Shown: in pieces, positions 32,049 to 42,736 of the stretch
Numbering within the stretch: position 1 is the stretch's first letter
Layout of the letters: each line of letters starts with the position of its first letter
Origin: Sphingomonas sp.
GTDB lineage: Bacteria; Pseudomonadota; Alphaproteobacteria; Sphingomonadales; Sphingomonadaceae
Assembly (NCBI RefSeq): GCF_004799495.1
Contig: NZ_SSMY01000008.1
Coordinates: 62,001 to 126,000, forward strand
DNA: 64,000 bases
Direction: 5' to 3'
The notes under the pieces: generated by a model
Told to the model about the DNA's origin: nothing
Seen by the model: only the letters and a program-made list of their open reading frames with translations
Database searches by the model: none
Translations under genes and position numbers: made by a program

Positions 32049-33077
32049 GTGGCCGCCAAGCATTCTCCGTCGATCGCGAAACACCTGTTGAACTGGTACG
32101 ACGCGCACCGCCGCGAACTTCCGTGGCGCGCGCTGCCGGGCGAGGTGGCGAACCCCTATCGCGTGTGGCTTTCGGAAGTGATGCTCCAGCAGACCGGGGT
32201 CGCGACGGTAATCCCGCGCTTTCAGGCGTGGGTCGCGCGCTGGCCGGACTTCGCGAGTCTGGCGGCGGCGCGTGACGATGACGTCATGGCAGCGTGGGCG
32301 GGGCTGGGGTATTATGCCCGGGCGCGCAATCTGGTCGCGTGCGCGAAGGCGGTCGTCGCCGACCATGAGGGCCAGTTCCCGGAAACCGAGGCCGGACTGC
32401 ACGCGCTGCCCGGGATCGGCGATTACACCGCCGCCGCGATCGCCGCGATCGCGTTCGGCGCGCGCGCCACCGTCGTCGATGCCAATGTCGAGCGTGTCGT
32501 AGCCCGACTGTTCCGCGCCGCCGGCAAGCCCGCCGTGCGCGCCGCCGCCGAGGCGATTACCCCACAAACCCGCGCCGGCGATTTCGCGCAAGGAATGATG
32601 GACCTCGGCTCGGCGATCTGCATCCCGCGCAAACCCCGCTGCCTGCTCTGCCCGTTGCGCGACGACTGCGCGGCGTTCGCGGCGGGTGACCAGGAGAGCT
32701 TTCCGGTCAAACCGGCCAAGGGTCCCAAACCACAACGCTATGGCACGATCTTCTGGGCGCAGGCGGGCGACGACGTGCTGCTCGTGCGCCGGCCGCCCAA
32801 GGGATTGCTCGGCGGGATGCGCGCGCTGCCGACCGGGCCGTGGACCGACGCGCACCCCGGGCTGGCCGACGCGCCGATCGCGGGCGACTGGACGATGCGG
32901 GAGCGCACCGTTGCCCACGGTTTTACGCATTTCGATTTGCAACTCGCGCTTGCGACCGCGCGCGTCGAGCGCCATCAAGCCGGGGAAGACGCCATCTGGT
33001 GGCCGGTCGAGTCGCTGTCGCAAGCGGGCTTGCCCACGGTGTTTGCCAAGGCGGCGAAAGCGATAGGAGGGGCCTGA
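32049..33077 (+). CDS. mutY: A/G-specific adenine glycosylase
   Basis: Removes adenine paired with 8-oxoguanine. The 342-residue protein has LPWRALPG, the catalytic-Glu region SEVMLQQTGVATVIPRF (E43), the helix-hairpin-helix HALPGIGDYTAAAI with the catalytic Asp in ATVVDANVERV, and the iron-sulphur ligands CIPRKPRCLLCPLRDDC. The C-terminal NUDIX-like domain that reads 8-oxoG is present (QRYGTIFWAQAGDDVLLVRR). I chose GTG 32049 (VAAKHSPSIAKHLL), which gives the family N-terminus. It overlaps the serine-hydrolase gene by one base (TGATG). Confidence 0.95.
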   Translation: MAAKHSPSIAKHLLNWYDAHRRELPWRALPGEVANPYRVWLSEVMLQQTGVATVIPRFQAWVARWPDFASLAAARDDDVMAAWAGLGYYARARNLVACAKAVVADHEGQFPETEAGLHALPGIGDYTAAAIAAIAFGARATVVDANVERVVARLFRAAGKPAVRAAAEAITPQTRAGDFAQGMMDLGSAICIPRKPRCLLCPLRDDCAAFAAGDQESFPVKPAKGPKPQRYGTIFWAQAGDDVLLVRRPPKGLLGGMRALPTGPWTDAHPGLADAPIAGDWTMRERTVAHGFTHFDLQLALATARVERHQAGEDAIWWPVESLSQAGLPTVFAKAAKAIGGA

Positions 33078-34411
33078 TGCGTAGCTTTCTGACACCGATC
33101 CTGACCGGCACGGCACTCGCGGCGTTGCTTGCCGGCGGCGCGCTCGCGCAAGCCGTCGCGCCCGCGCCGCAGCTGGCACCGGCGCCGACCACTGCCAGCC
33201 CGCTCCCCACGACGCAGGCGCTGTTCGACTCCTATGTCGCGTCGGGCAAGATGCCCGGGATCGTCGGCGCGTTCGGGGTCGGCGACATGCCCACCGTGTT
33301 CGTCTCCTCGGGCAAGGTCGCGACCGACGCCGGCGCGCAGGCTGCCAGCCCCGACAGCCTGTGGCGCGTCTATTCGATGACCAAGCCGGTCACCGCGATG
33401 GCGGCGATGATCCTGATCGAGGACGGCAAATTGAAGCTCGACGAGCCGGTCAGCGACGTGCTGCCCGCGTTCAAGAACATGCGCGTCCAGTTGAACGAGA
33501 ACACGATCGAGAGCCGCCCGGCGACTCGCCCGATCACGATCCGCAACCTGCTGACGCACACCGCGGGACTCGGCTACAACATCATTACAAAAGGCCCGCT
33601 GCTCCAGCTGTACAACCAGAAAGGGATCAACCCCGCGCAGGTCAACGTCGCGCTGGAGGCGCAAAGCCGCCCGGTCCGCGCGCCAACCTTGCAGGAATTC
33701 GCCAATCGCGTCGCGTCGGTACCGCTGATCGCCGACCCGGGGACCAAGTGGAGCTATTCGATCGGACTCGACGTGATGGGCGCGGTGATCGAGAAAGCGT
33801 CGGGAATGAGCTTTGACGCGTTCGTCCAGAAGCGCATCTTCGATCCGCTCAAGATGCGCTCGAGTTTCTGGACCGTGCCGAAGAGCGAGAGCGGGCGGCT
33901 GGTCAGCGAATATACGTTCGGTCTGAGCGGCACGCTGAGCCCACTCGATCCTGGTCCGACCTCGGTATATCTGAGCCCGCCGAGCTTCCCCTATGGCGGT
34001 GCCGGCCTGGTCATGTCGGCGAACGATTACGACCGTTTTCTCCACATGCTGCAGAATTACGGGACGCTCGACGGCGTGCGGATCATGAAGACCGAGACCG
34101 CCAAGCTCGCGATGTCCGACCTGCTGCCGCCCGGGGTGACGTTCGGCACGCTGCCCGGCGGGACCGGCGGGACGATGGCGCCCAGGATGGGGTTCGGCGC
34201 GGGCGGATCGGTGATCCTGGAGGATCAGACCGACAGCTTCGGCGCGGGCACCTATGGCTGGGGCGGGGCGGCGGGCACGATCGCGTTCGTCAACCCGGTC
34301 AAGAAACTGCGCGGGACGGTGATGGTCAATTACTTCCCGGGCGAGAAATGGCCGGTCCGCGCCGAGGCGACCAAGGCGCTGCGCACCGACCTGATGCGCT
34401 ATACGAAGTGA
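33077..34411 (+). CDS. Exported serine hydrolase, class C beta-lactamase/esterase family
   Basis: A 444-residue periplasmic penicillin-binding-like serine hydrolase. A signal peptide (MRSFLTPILTGTALAALLAG, to about 24) precedes the beta-lactamase-like domain: nucleophile in VYSMTKPVTAMAAM (SxxK), the YxN-type motif as KWSYSIGLDV, and the third motif region as YGWGGAAGTIAFV. Such proteins include EstB-type esterases and peptidases more often than true beta-lactamases. Start ATG 33077 overlaps the mutY stop by one base, and its stop overlaps the nudC start, so the three genes are translationally linked. Confidence 0.9.
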   Translation: MRSFLTPILTGTALAALLAGGALAQAVAPAPQLAPAPTTASPLPTTQALFDSYVASGKMPGIVGAFGVGDMPTVFVSSGKVATDAGAQAASPDSLWRVYSMTKPVTAMAAMILIEDGKLKLDEPVSDVLPAFKNMRVQLNENTIESRPATRPITIRNLLTHTAGLGYNIITKGPLLQLYNQKGINPAQVNVALEAQSRPVRAPTLQEFANRVASVPLIADPGTKWSYSIGLDVMGAVIEKASGMSFDAFVQKRIFDPLKMRSSFWTVPKSESGRLVSEYTFGLSGTLSPLDPGPTSVYLSPPSFPYGGAGLVMSANDYDRFLHMLQNYGTLDGVRIMKTETAKLAMSDLLPPGVTFGTLPGGTGGTMAPRMGFGAGGSVILEDQTDSFGAGTYGWGGAAGTIAFVNPVKKLRGTVMVNYFPGEKWPVRAEATKALRTDLMRYTK

Positions 34412-35291
34412 TCGCGCCGAGGGTAGTGGCGCCGGGATTCACCGGCAGTCCGCTCGACCGCGCCGACCATATCCGCCACGATGCGGAGGCGCTGGCGGCG
34501 GTGAGGGGCGACTGGCGCGCGCGGTTGTTGCGGCTCGACGGGTTCGATCCGGTGGTGTCCGACGACGGGCGGCTCGAATGGACGAGCCTGGCCGACGCGC
34601 CCGACGAGGCCGAGCTGATCTTTCTCGGCCTGCTCGACGGCAAACCGCACTTCGCCGCCGCCATTCCCGGCCTGCGTACCGGCCCCGGCCGCCCGCCGCA
34701 CATGTTCGCGTTGCTCGACCGGCTGCGGCCCGAGGAGGCAGGCACCTACGCCGCCGCGCGGAGCGTGCTCGACTGGCACAGCCGGCATCAGTTCTGCGCC
34801 AATTGCGGGGAGCAGACCGCGATGTTCCGCGCCGGCTGGGGGCGCCTGTGTCCGATTTGTAGCACCGAACATTTCCCGCGCACCGACCCGGTCGTCATCA
34901 TGATCGCCGAGCATGACGGCCGAGCCTTGGTCGGGCGCGGGCCGAACTGGCCACCGGGGCGCTTCTCCGCATTGGCCGGGTTCATGGAACCGGGCGAATC
35001 GATCGAGGAAGCCGTCGCGCGCGAGATTTTCGAGGAAGCGGGCGTGCACGTGTCGAACGTGCGCTACGTCGCGAGCCAGCCCTGGCCGTTCCCGTCGCAG
35101 CTGATGATGGCGTGCGTCGCTGAAGCCGAGGACGACGTGATCACGCTCGACACGAGGGAATTGCAGGAAGCGATCTGGATCAGCCGCGCCGACATCAAGC
35201 GCTCGCTTGCCGGCGATCCCGACGCGCCGATGGTCGCGCCCCCGCACTTCGCGATCGCGCACACGTTGCTGACGCGCTGGGCGAACGAGGC

Positions 35292-35295
<4 letters not shown>
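34408..35295 (+). CDS. nudC: NAD(+)/NADH pyrophosphatase (also NAD-RNA decapping)
   Basis: Nudix hydrolase that splits NADH and removes NAD caps from RNA. The 295-residue protein has an N-terminal domain, a zinc ribbon (C130, C133, C148, C151 in CANCG and LCPICS), and the Nudix box at 191-213 ([20 protein letters not shown]), followed by the subfamily mark [11 protein letters not shown]. The start is GTG 34408, overlapping the preceding TGA (GTGA). Its TAG stop shares CTAG with the glmM stop. Confidence 0.94.
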
Positions 35296-36632
<1,337 letters not shown>

Positions 36633-36702
36633 TGCGCGTTTTTCCGTTCGCTATCTGGGCGTCTTGGCCGCCTCTTAGCGCGGCGAACGGGGAAGGGCGA
36701 GC

Positions 36703-37970
36703 ATGAGCCAGGCGTTTCGGATTCTGACCGCGTTGGTGGTTGGGTTGGCAATCGGCATGGCGCTGGCCAACTGGGCGCCCGACGTCGGCGGGCACGTGCT
36801 GGTCGTCACCAAGCTGGTCGGCGGAGCGTGGGTGCACGGGCTGCAGATGGTGATCGTGCCGCTGGTAGTGGCGCTGCTGGTGATCGGCATCGCGGCGTCG
36901 GCCGAAGCGGCGAAGGCGGGGAAGATCGCGGCGCGCGCCTTGCTATTCTTCGTGGCCATCCTGTGGATCAACACGCTGATCTCGGCCTTCCTGATGCCGC
37001 TGCTGCTCCGCCTCTTTCCCTTACGCGCCGACTGGGCGAGTGCGCTGCGCGCCTCGCTGCCCCCGGCCAACCCCGATACGCATGTACCCACGCTGATCGA
37101 GTTTTTCGAAAAGATCGTGCCGACCAACATCCTCGATGCGGCGGCGAGCGACGCCTTCCTGTCGATGACCTTCTTCGCGATGGTGTTCGCCTTCGCGATC
37201 ACGCGCCTGCCGCCTGCGCGCCGCAAGCTGCTCGTCGATTTCTTCCAGGCGATCGCCGACGCGATGGTGGTCGTGATTAACTGGGTGCTGGTGCTCGCGC
37301 CGATCGGCGTGTTCTGCCTGTCGCTCGGCGTGGGGATGGAGGCGGGCGCCGCGGCGTTCGGCGCGCTGGCGCATTACGTCGCGATGGTCTCGGCGCTCGG
37401 CATCCTCGTGCTGCTGTCGGCCTATCCGATGGCGATGATCGGCGCGCGGGTCGGGTTCGGCAGGTTCGCCCGCGCGGTGCTGCCGAGCCAGGTCGTCGCG
37501 CTCTCGACCTCCTCCTCGCTCGCGACGCTGCCGACGATGCTCAAGTCGAGCGAGGAACTGGGGGCGCCGGCCAGCGTGTCAGGCGTCGTCCTGCCCATCG
37601 CGGTCGCGGTGTTCCGCGCGACCAGCCCGGCGATGAACCTCGCGGTCGCGCTGTACGTCGCGCACCTCACCGGCACGACGATCGGCCCGGCGCAGCTCGC
37701 CGCTGGGGTTGCGACGGCGGCGATCACGACGATGGGATCGGTCAGCCTGCCCGGCACCGCGAGCTTCTTCGCCTCGGTCGCGCCCGTCTCGGTCGCGATG
37801 GGCGTGCCAATCGAGGCGCTCGGGTTGCTCGTCGCGGTCGAGACGGTGCCCGATCTGTTTCGCACGCTCGGCAACGTGACGATGGATGTCGCGGTCACCG
37901 CCACCATATCGGCGCGGAGCGGTGGTGGCGCGAAAGGCGAGACCGACCGCGAGATCGAGGAGATTCCCGG

Positions 37971-37974
<4 letters not shown>
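36703..37974 (+). CDS. Dicarboxylate/amino acid:cation symporter (DAACS family)
   Basis: A 423-residue sodium- or proton-coupled symporter of the glutamate/aspartate/C4-dicarboxylate family (GltP, DctA). The serine-rich hairpin ALSTSSSLATLPTML, the helix-7 motif FRATSPAMNLAVALY (in place of the common NMDGT) and hairpin 2 (TTMGSVSLPGTASFFA) are visible, and the helix pattern is right. Because NMDGT is altered, the substrate may differ from classical members. GGGGAAGGGCGAGC precedes ATG 36703. Its stop overlaps the aldo/keto reductase start (ATGA). Confidence 0.9.
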
Positions 37975-38963
<989 letters not shown>

Positions 38964-38988
38964 GCGTCAAACTATAGTCAGCGACGGC

Positions 38989-39016
38989 GGCCTCCTCCGG
39001 CGAACCGGAGGAGGCC
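38989..39016. terminator. Two-way hairpin between convergent genes
   Basis: GGCCTCCTCCGG (38989-39000), CGAA loop, CCGGAGGAGGCC (39005-39016): a perfect 12 bp stem with a tetraloop. It lies 25 bp after the aldo/keto reductase stop and 7 bp after the POT gene stop on the other strand. No T-run follows on either strand, yet stability and position suggest shared termination. Confidence 0.7.
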
Positions 39017-39022
39017 GGCCGA

Positions 39023-40834
39023 TCACTTGACGCCGTGCATCCACTTCTTGAGCGGCCACGACAGTAGCAACAACAGCAGCCCGAGCGCGATCGCCACTTC
39101 GGCGATCGTGGTGAAGGTGCCGGTGTAGGTGTCGAGGCTGACCTTCAGGTTGGTGACCTGACCGCCCACCGTCTCGACGCTGGCGAACTGGGCGACGACG
39201 CCCGCGACGTATTGCGCGACCGAGATCGACAGGAACCACACGCCCATCATCAGCCCGACGATCCGCGTGATCGACAGCTTGGTGATCATCGACAGCCCGA
39301 CCGGCGAGATGCACAGCTCCGCCACCGAATGGATCAGATAGAGGCCGGCGAGCCACCAGATCCCGACCTGGAAGTCCGGCCCGACATAGTGCGAGCCCCA
39401 GACGAGGAACAGGAAGCCCGCACCGACGCCCATCAGCGCCAGACCGAACTTGATCGGGATCGACGGCTCCCACCCGCGCCTGGCCAGCCACGTCCACAAC
39501 ATACTCATCAGCGGCGCGAGCGCGACGATGAAGAAGGCGTTGAAGAACTGCGTCTGCGGCGCGGTGATCTTAAAGTCGCCGAACACCGTCAGATTGGTGT
39601 TGCGGTCGGCGAACAGCGTCAGCGACGACCCGGCCTGTTCGAACAATGTCCAGAACACGACGTTGAACACGATCAGGATCATCGCCGCGAGCATCATCTG
39701 CGCCTCGGTCCGCGACCCCTTGACGAACGACCAGATCAAAATGCCCGGGATCGACACGACGAAGGTGCCGAACAGCAGCTTGCCCATCAGCGACAACGAG
39801 GCGAGATAGCCGATGAAGCCCGACCCCGGCACCGGCTTCGGCGTGTTCATCAGGTTGACAAACAGGAAGTAGACCACGGGCACCGCGACCAGCGCGCCGA
39901 TATAGATAAGCAGCGCGCGGTCGGGACCGGTCCGCGCCGGCGGCTCGCCGACCGCCGCGAGCTTGCCGCCGTCGAACTGGATCAGCGTGTACGATACCAG
40001 CATGCCGAGCGCGGCGAGCCCGAAGCCGGCCCACCAGCCTACCGCGTCGGCGAGGATCGGGCATAATATCTGCGACCCGAGCGACCCCAGATTGATCCCC
40101 ATGTAGAAGATCGTGAAGCCCGAATCGCGGCGCCGGTCGCCCTGCGCGTATAGTTCGCCGACCATCGTCGAGATGTTGGGCTTGAAGAAACCATTGCCCA
40201 CCGACACCAGGCTGAGCGCGAGTAGCAGGATCATTTGCCAGAACGGGCTGCGGTCGCCCTTGGCGTCGAACCCACCCTTGGCGATGCTCTTCGCGGTCGA
40301 GCCATCGGCGTTAAGCAGCGAGACGCTGCCGTCCTCGTTCCCCTTGATCTCGAAACGCTTGCCGTTGTCGACCAGGACGCGCTTTTCCTCCTTGGCGGAT
40401 GTCGGCGCATCCTTGAAATGGTCGACCTGCACTTCGTAGCGCTGGCCGTCGACCATCGCATAGGGCTTGGCCGTCTCACCGCCGAAACACAGCGTGAAAT
40501 AGCCGATCGCCATGATGATCGCGCCGAACTTCACCGAGCGTTTCGACCCGAGATACTGGTCGGCGAGATAGCCCCCGATCAGTGGGGTCAGGTAAACGAG
40601 CGCGGTGAACCCGCCGTACAACCCCGTCGCTTCGCGATCGCCGAAGATGAAATGCTTGGTGAGGTACAGCGTGAGCAGCGCGCGCATGCCGTAATAGCCG
40701 AACCGTTCCCACATTTCGGTGGTGAACAGCCGCGCGAGCTGCCGCGGGTGGCCGAACCACGTCGCTTCCGCTGCCGGATTGGTATGGGTAATATCCGGCT
40801 CGCGCGGATTGTCCGCGGTCGGGGTGTCCACCAT
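39023..40834 (-). CDS. Proton-dependent oligopeptide transporter (POT/PTR family), paralogue 3, with extracytoplasmic insert
   Basis: A 603-residue POT symporter. ExxER is E40-MW-E43-R44 in TEMWERFGYYGMRAL; TPLIGGYLADQYLGSKR and the intact second motif FTIFYMGINLGSLGSQ follow. Between helices 3 and 4 it carries about 78 hydrophilic residues (YEVQVDHFKDAPTSAKEEKR, then VLVDNGKRFEIKGNEDGSVS), which by topology face the periplasm and look strand-forming. ATG 40834 was chosen because AGGGAG lies eight bases upstream. It is larger and more canonical than the pair at 24-27 kb. Confidence 0.92.
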   Translation of the reverse strand: MVDTPTADNPREPDITHTNPAAEATWFGHPRQLARLFTTEMWERFGYYGMRALLTLYLTKHFIFGDREATGLYGGFTALVYLTPLIGGYLADQYLGSKRSVKFGAIIMAIGYFTLCFGGETAKPYAMVDGQRYEVQVDHFKDAPTSAKEEKRVLVDNGKRFEIKGNEDGSVSLLNADGSTAKSIAKGGFDAKGDRSPFWQMILLLALSLVSVGNGFFKPNISTMVGELYAQGDRRRDSGFTIFYMGINLGSLGSQILCPILADAVGWWAGFGLAALGMLVSYTLIQFDGGKLAAVGEPPARTGPDRALLIYIGALVAVPVVYFLFVNLMNTPKPVPGSGFIGYLASLSLMGKLLFGTFVVSIPGILIWSFVKGSRTEAQMMLAAMILIVFNVVFWTLFEQAGSSLTLFADRNTNLTVFGDFKITAPQTQFFNAFFIVALAPLMSMLWTWLARRGWEPSIPIKFGLALMGVGAGFLFLVWGSHYVGPDFQVGIWWLAGLYLIHSVAELCISPVGLSMITKLSITRIVGLMMGVWFLSISVAQYVAGVVAQFASVETVGGQVTNLKVSLDTYTGTFTTIAEVAIALGLLLLLLSWPLKKWMHGVK

Positions 40835-40943
40835 GGCATTCGCTCCCTGAACTCTTATGCTCCGCCGTCGAACACGCGGCGGATTGGATGGCGGCAACCT
40901 AGCGGCAAAGCCCCGGGTGTAAATACTACCGAACGGCGGCTAG

Positions 40944-41531
40944 ATGAGCGCCATGTTCAACGACCGCTCCACCCCACTCTCGCTCCTCGCCACGCGCCGC
41001 TCGGGCAAGCCGCGCGACCTGCTCGCGCCGGGACCGGATGAGACGCAGCTGCGCGCCCTCCTCGCGATCGCCGCGCGGACGCCCGACCACGGCAAGCTCG
41101 CGCCGTGGCGCTTCGTCGTGGTGCCGACGGACAAGCGCGATGAGCTCGCGCGTGTCATCACCGAAGCATACCGCGTCGAACGGCCGCAGGCGGCGCGGCT
41201 GGAGATCGAGGCGCTCGTCCAGTTCGCGCACCAGGCGCCGACCCTCGTCGTCGTGCTGTCTTCGCCGAAGACCGAGAGCCACATCCCGTTATGGGAACAG
41301 GAATTGTCGGCAGGTGCCGCGTGCATGAACTTGCTCCACGCCGCGCACGCCATGGGGTTCGCCGGCGGCTGGCTGACCGGCTGGTCGGCCTATTCCGGTG
41401 CGGTGCGCGATGCGTTCGGCGCGGCCCCGGAACGGGTCGCCGGATTTATCTTCCTCGGCACACCCGCCAAGCAATTGGAGGAAAGACCGCGTCCCGATCT
41501 GAACAAGATTGTTTCAAACTGGCGCGCTTAA
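40944..41531 (+). CDS. Nitroreductase family protein
   Basis: A 195-residue FMN-dependent oxidoreductase of the small nitroreductase type (YdjA/TdsD-like). It has the FMN-binding start LLATRRSGKPRDLLAPGPDE, ARTPDHGKLAPWRFVVV in place of the usual PS-NxQPW motif, and the C-terminal AGAACMNLLHAAHAMGFAGG and FIFLGTPAKQLEERPRP. Physiological substrate unknown. The start may be 40944 or the Met at 40953. It is divergent from POT gene 3 and 39 bp upstream of the GntR regulator. Confidence 0.9.
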   Translation: MSAMFNDRSTPLSLLATRRSGKPRDLLAPGPDETQLRALLAIAARTPDHGKLAPWRFVVVPTDKRDELARVITEAYRVERPQAARLEIEALVQFAHQAPTLVVVLSSPKTESHIPLWEQELSAGAACMNLLHAAHAMGFAGGWLTGWSAYSGAVRDAFGAAPERVAGFIFLGTPAKQLEERPRPDLNKIVSNWRA

Positions 41532-41536
41532 TCGAC

Positions 41537-41564
41537 TGGACGTATCCGCCAATTGCTGTATTAA
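41537..41564 (+). promoter_or_regulatory. Candidate promoter giving a leaderless gntR transcript
   Basis: TGGACG (41537-41542), 16 bp, TATTAA (41559-41564) resemble -35 and -10 boxes (each four or five of six matches). Seven bases after the -10 box is the ATG of the GntR gene, with no ribosome-binding site between, so the mRNA would begin at or next to the start codon. Confidence 0.4.
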
Positions 41565-41570
41565 GACGGC

Positions 41571-41924
41571 ATGGCACTCAGCAACGACGATAGCCCGGTC
41601 TATATCCGCCTTCGCGGCGGCATCGCGGCCGCGATCCTGCGCGGTGAATATCGCGCCGGCGATCAGCTCCCCTCGGTTCGCGCGCTCGCCGCCGAACATG
41701 GCGCCAACCCGCTGACCGTGGCGAAGGCGTATCAGAGCTTTCAGGACGACGGGTACGTCGAGGTGCGGCGCGGGGTCGGCATGTTCGTGCTGCCGGGTGC
41801 CGCCGACAAGCTGCGCGTCGCCGAGCGCGACCGCTTCGTCAACGATCAATGGCCGCGAATCGCCGAACATATCGAATTGCTCGGGCTCGACGCGAGCGAC
41901 CTGCTCGAACGCGAGCGCGTCTAG
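41571..41924 (+). CDS. Short GntR-family transcriptional regulator (YtrA type)
   Basis: A 117-residue DNA-binding protein. The winged helix is SPVYIRLRGGIAAAILRGEY, RAGDQLPSVRALAAEHGANP and LTVAKAYQSFQDDGYVEVRR, matching GntR. Instead of an effector domain there is only a short helical dimerisation tail, as in the YtrA subfamily, whose members usually sit beside ABC-transporter genes; none is here. It therefore may regulate itself and its neighbours. Its stop shares CTAG with the arylamine N-acetyltransferase stop. Confidence 0.92.
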   Translation: MALSNDDSPVYIRLRGGIAAAILRGEYRAGDQLPSVRALAAEHGANPLTVAKAYQSFQDDGYVEVRRGVGMFVLPGAADKLRVAERDRFVNDQWPRIAEHIELLGLDASDLLERERV

Positions 41925-42736
41925 AACAGGCCCAGCGCGGCGACTTCTTCCGCCGACAGGTCGATCCCGAACATCATGCTGAGCCGCAGACGGTAGACGC
42001 GCGGGTCGTCGATCTGCGTCATGTTATCCTCGCCGCTGGCATGCCGGCCATATTTGCGGTCGTTCAAGGCGGCATAGCCCGTCGGCAACGCGATGCTCAC
42101 GATCGACATGTCGACGAACCGCGTCCCCGGCGCGGTCGCGGTCCAGTGGTTCGACATGTCGAGGTCGGCCTGCGCGACGTCGGTGAGCAGAAAGCTGTAT
42201 TGGTCGACCGGACCGCTGCCGCCGCGGCCGTCGGTGGCGCCGGACGGCCCGTCGCGGGTCAGCACCCAGCCGCGTTCGTCCTCGCTCAGCCGGAACAGCG
42301 CGCCATCGGGGGCGGTCGCCTCCGCGCCCGCCTTCAGCGGCATCGGCGGCGCATAGCTGCCGCCGAACCCTGCGTCGGCGATCCAGTCCTCCCCATCGAT
42401 CGTGACCAGCAACAGCATGTGCGTCAGGCCGGGCGTCCCGGTCGCGCCGAGCAGTACGCGCGCCAGCAGGGGCCGTGCGGTGAAGCCGAACGCTGTCAGT
42501 GCGTCCCAGAACAGCCGGTTCTGCTCGAAACAATAGCCGCCGCGTTTCGCGGTCACGAGCTTGGCGAATACCGACTCGCTGTCGATCCGCACGCCGCGCC
42601 CGAGCCGGATGTCGAGGTTCTCGAACGGAATGGCGAGCCGATGCGCGCGCTGCACCGCCGCCAGCCCGAGATGGTCGAGCGTCGGCCGCGCGGGCAGGCG
42701 GATTCGCGTGAGATAGGCGTCGATATCGAAGCTCAT
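41921..42736 (-). CDS. Arylamine N-acetyltransferase
   Basis: Transfers acetyl groups from acetyl-CoA to arylamines and hydrazines. The 271-residue protein has the full catalytic triad: C69 in RGGYCFEQN, H106 in THMLLLV and D121 in WIADAGFGG. The N-terminus AIPFENLDIRLGRGV is family-typical. ATG 42736 was chosen for that reason although the frame is open far upstream. It overlaps the acyl-CoA dehydrogenase stop by 4 bp (ATGA), so the two are co-translated. Native substrate unknown. Confidence 0.93.
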   Translation of the reverse strand: MSFDIDAYLTRIRLPARPTLDHLGLAAVQRAHRLAIPFENLDIRLGRGVRIDSESVFAKLVTAKRGGYCFEQNRLFWDALTAFGFTARPLLARVLLGATGTPGLTHMLLLVTIDGEDWIADAGFGGSYAPPMPLKAGAEATAPDGALFRLSEDERGWVLTRDGPSGATDGRGGSGPVDQYSFLLTDVAQADLDMSNHWTATAPGTRFVDMSIVSIALPTGYAALNDRKYGRHASGEDNMTQIDDPRVYRLRLSMMFGIDLSAEEVAALGLF

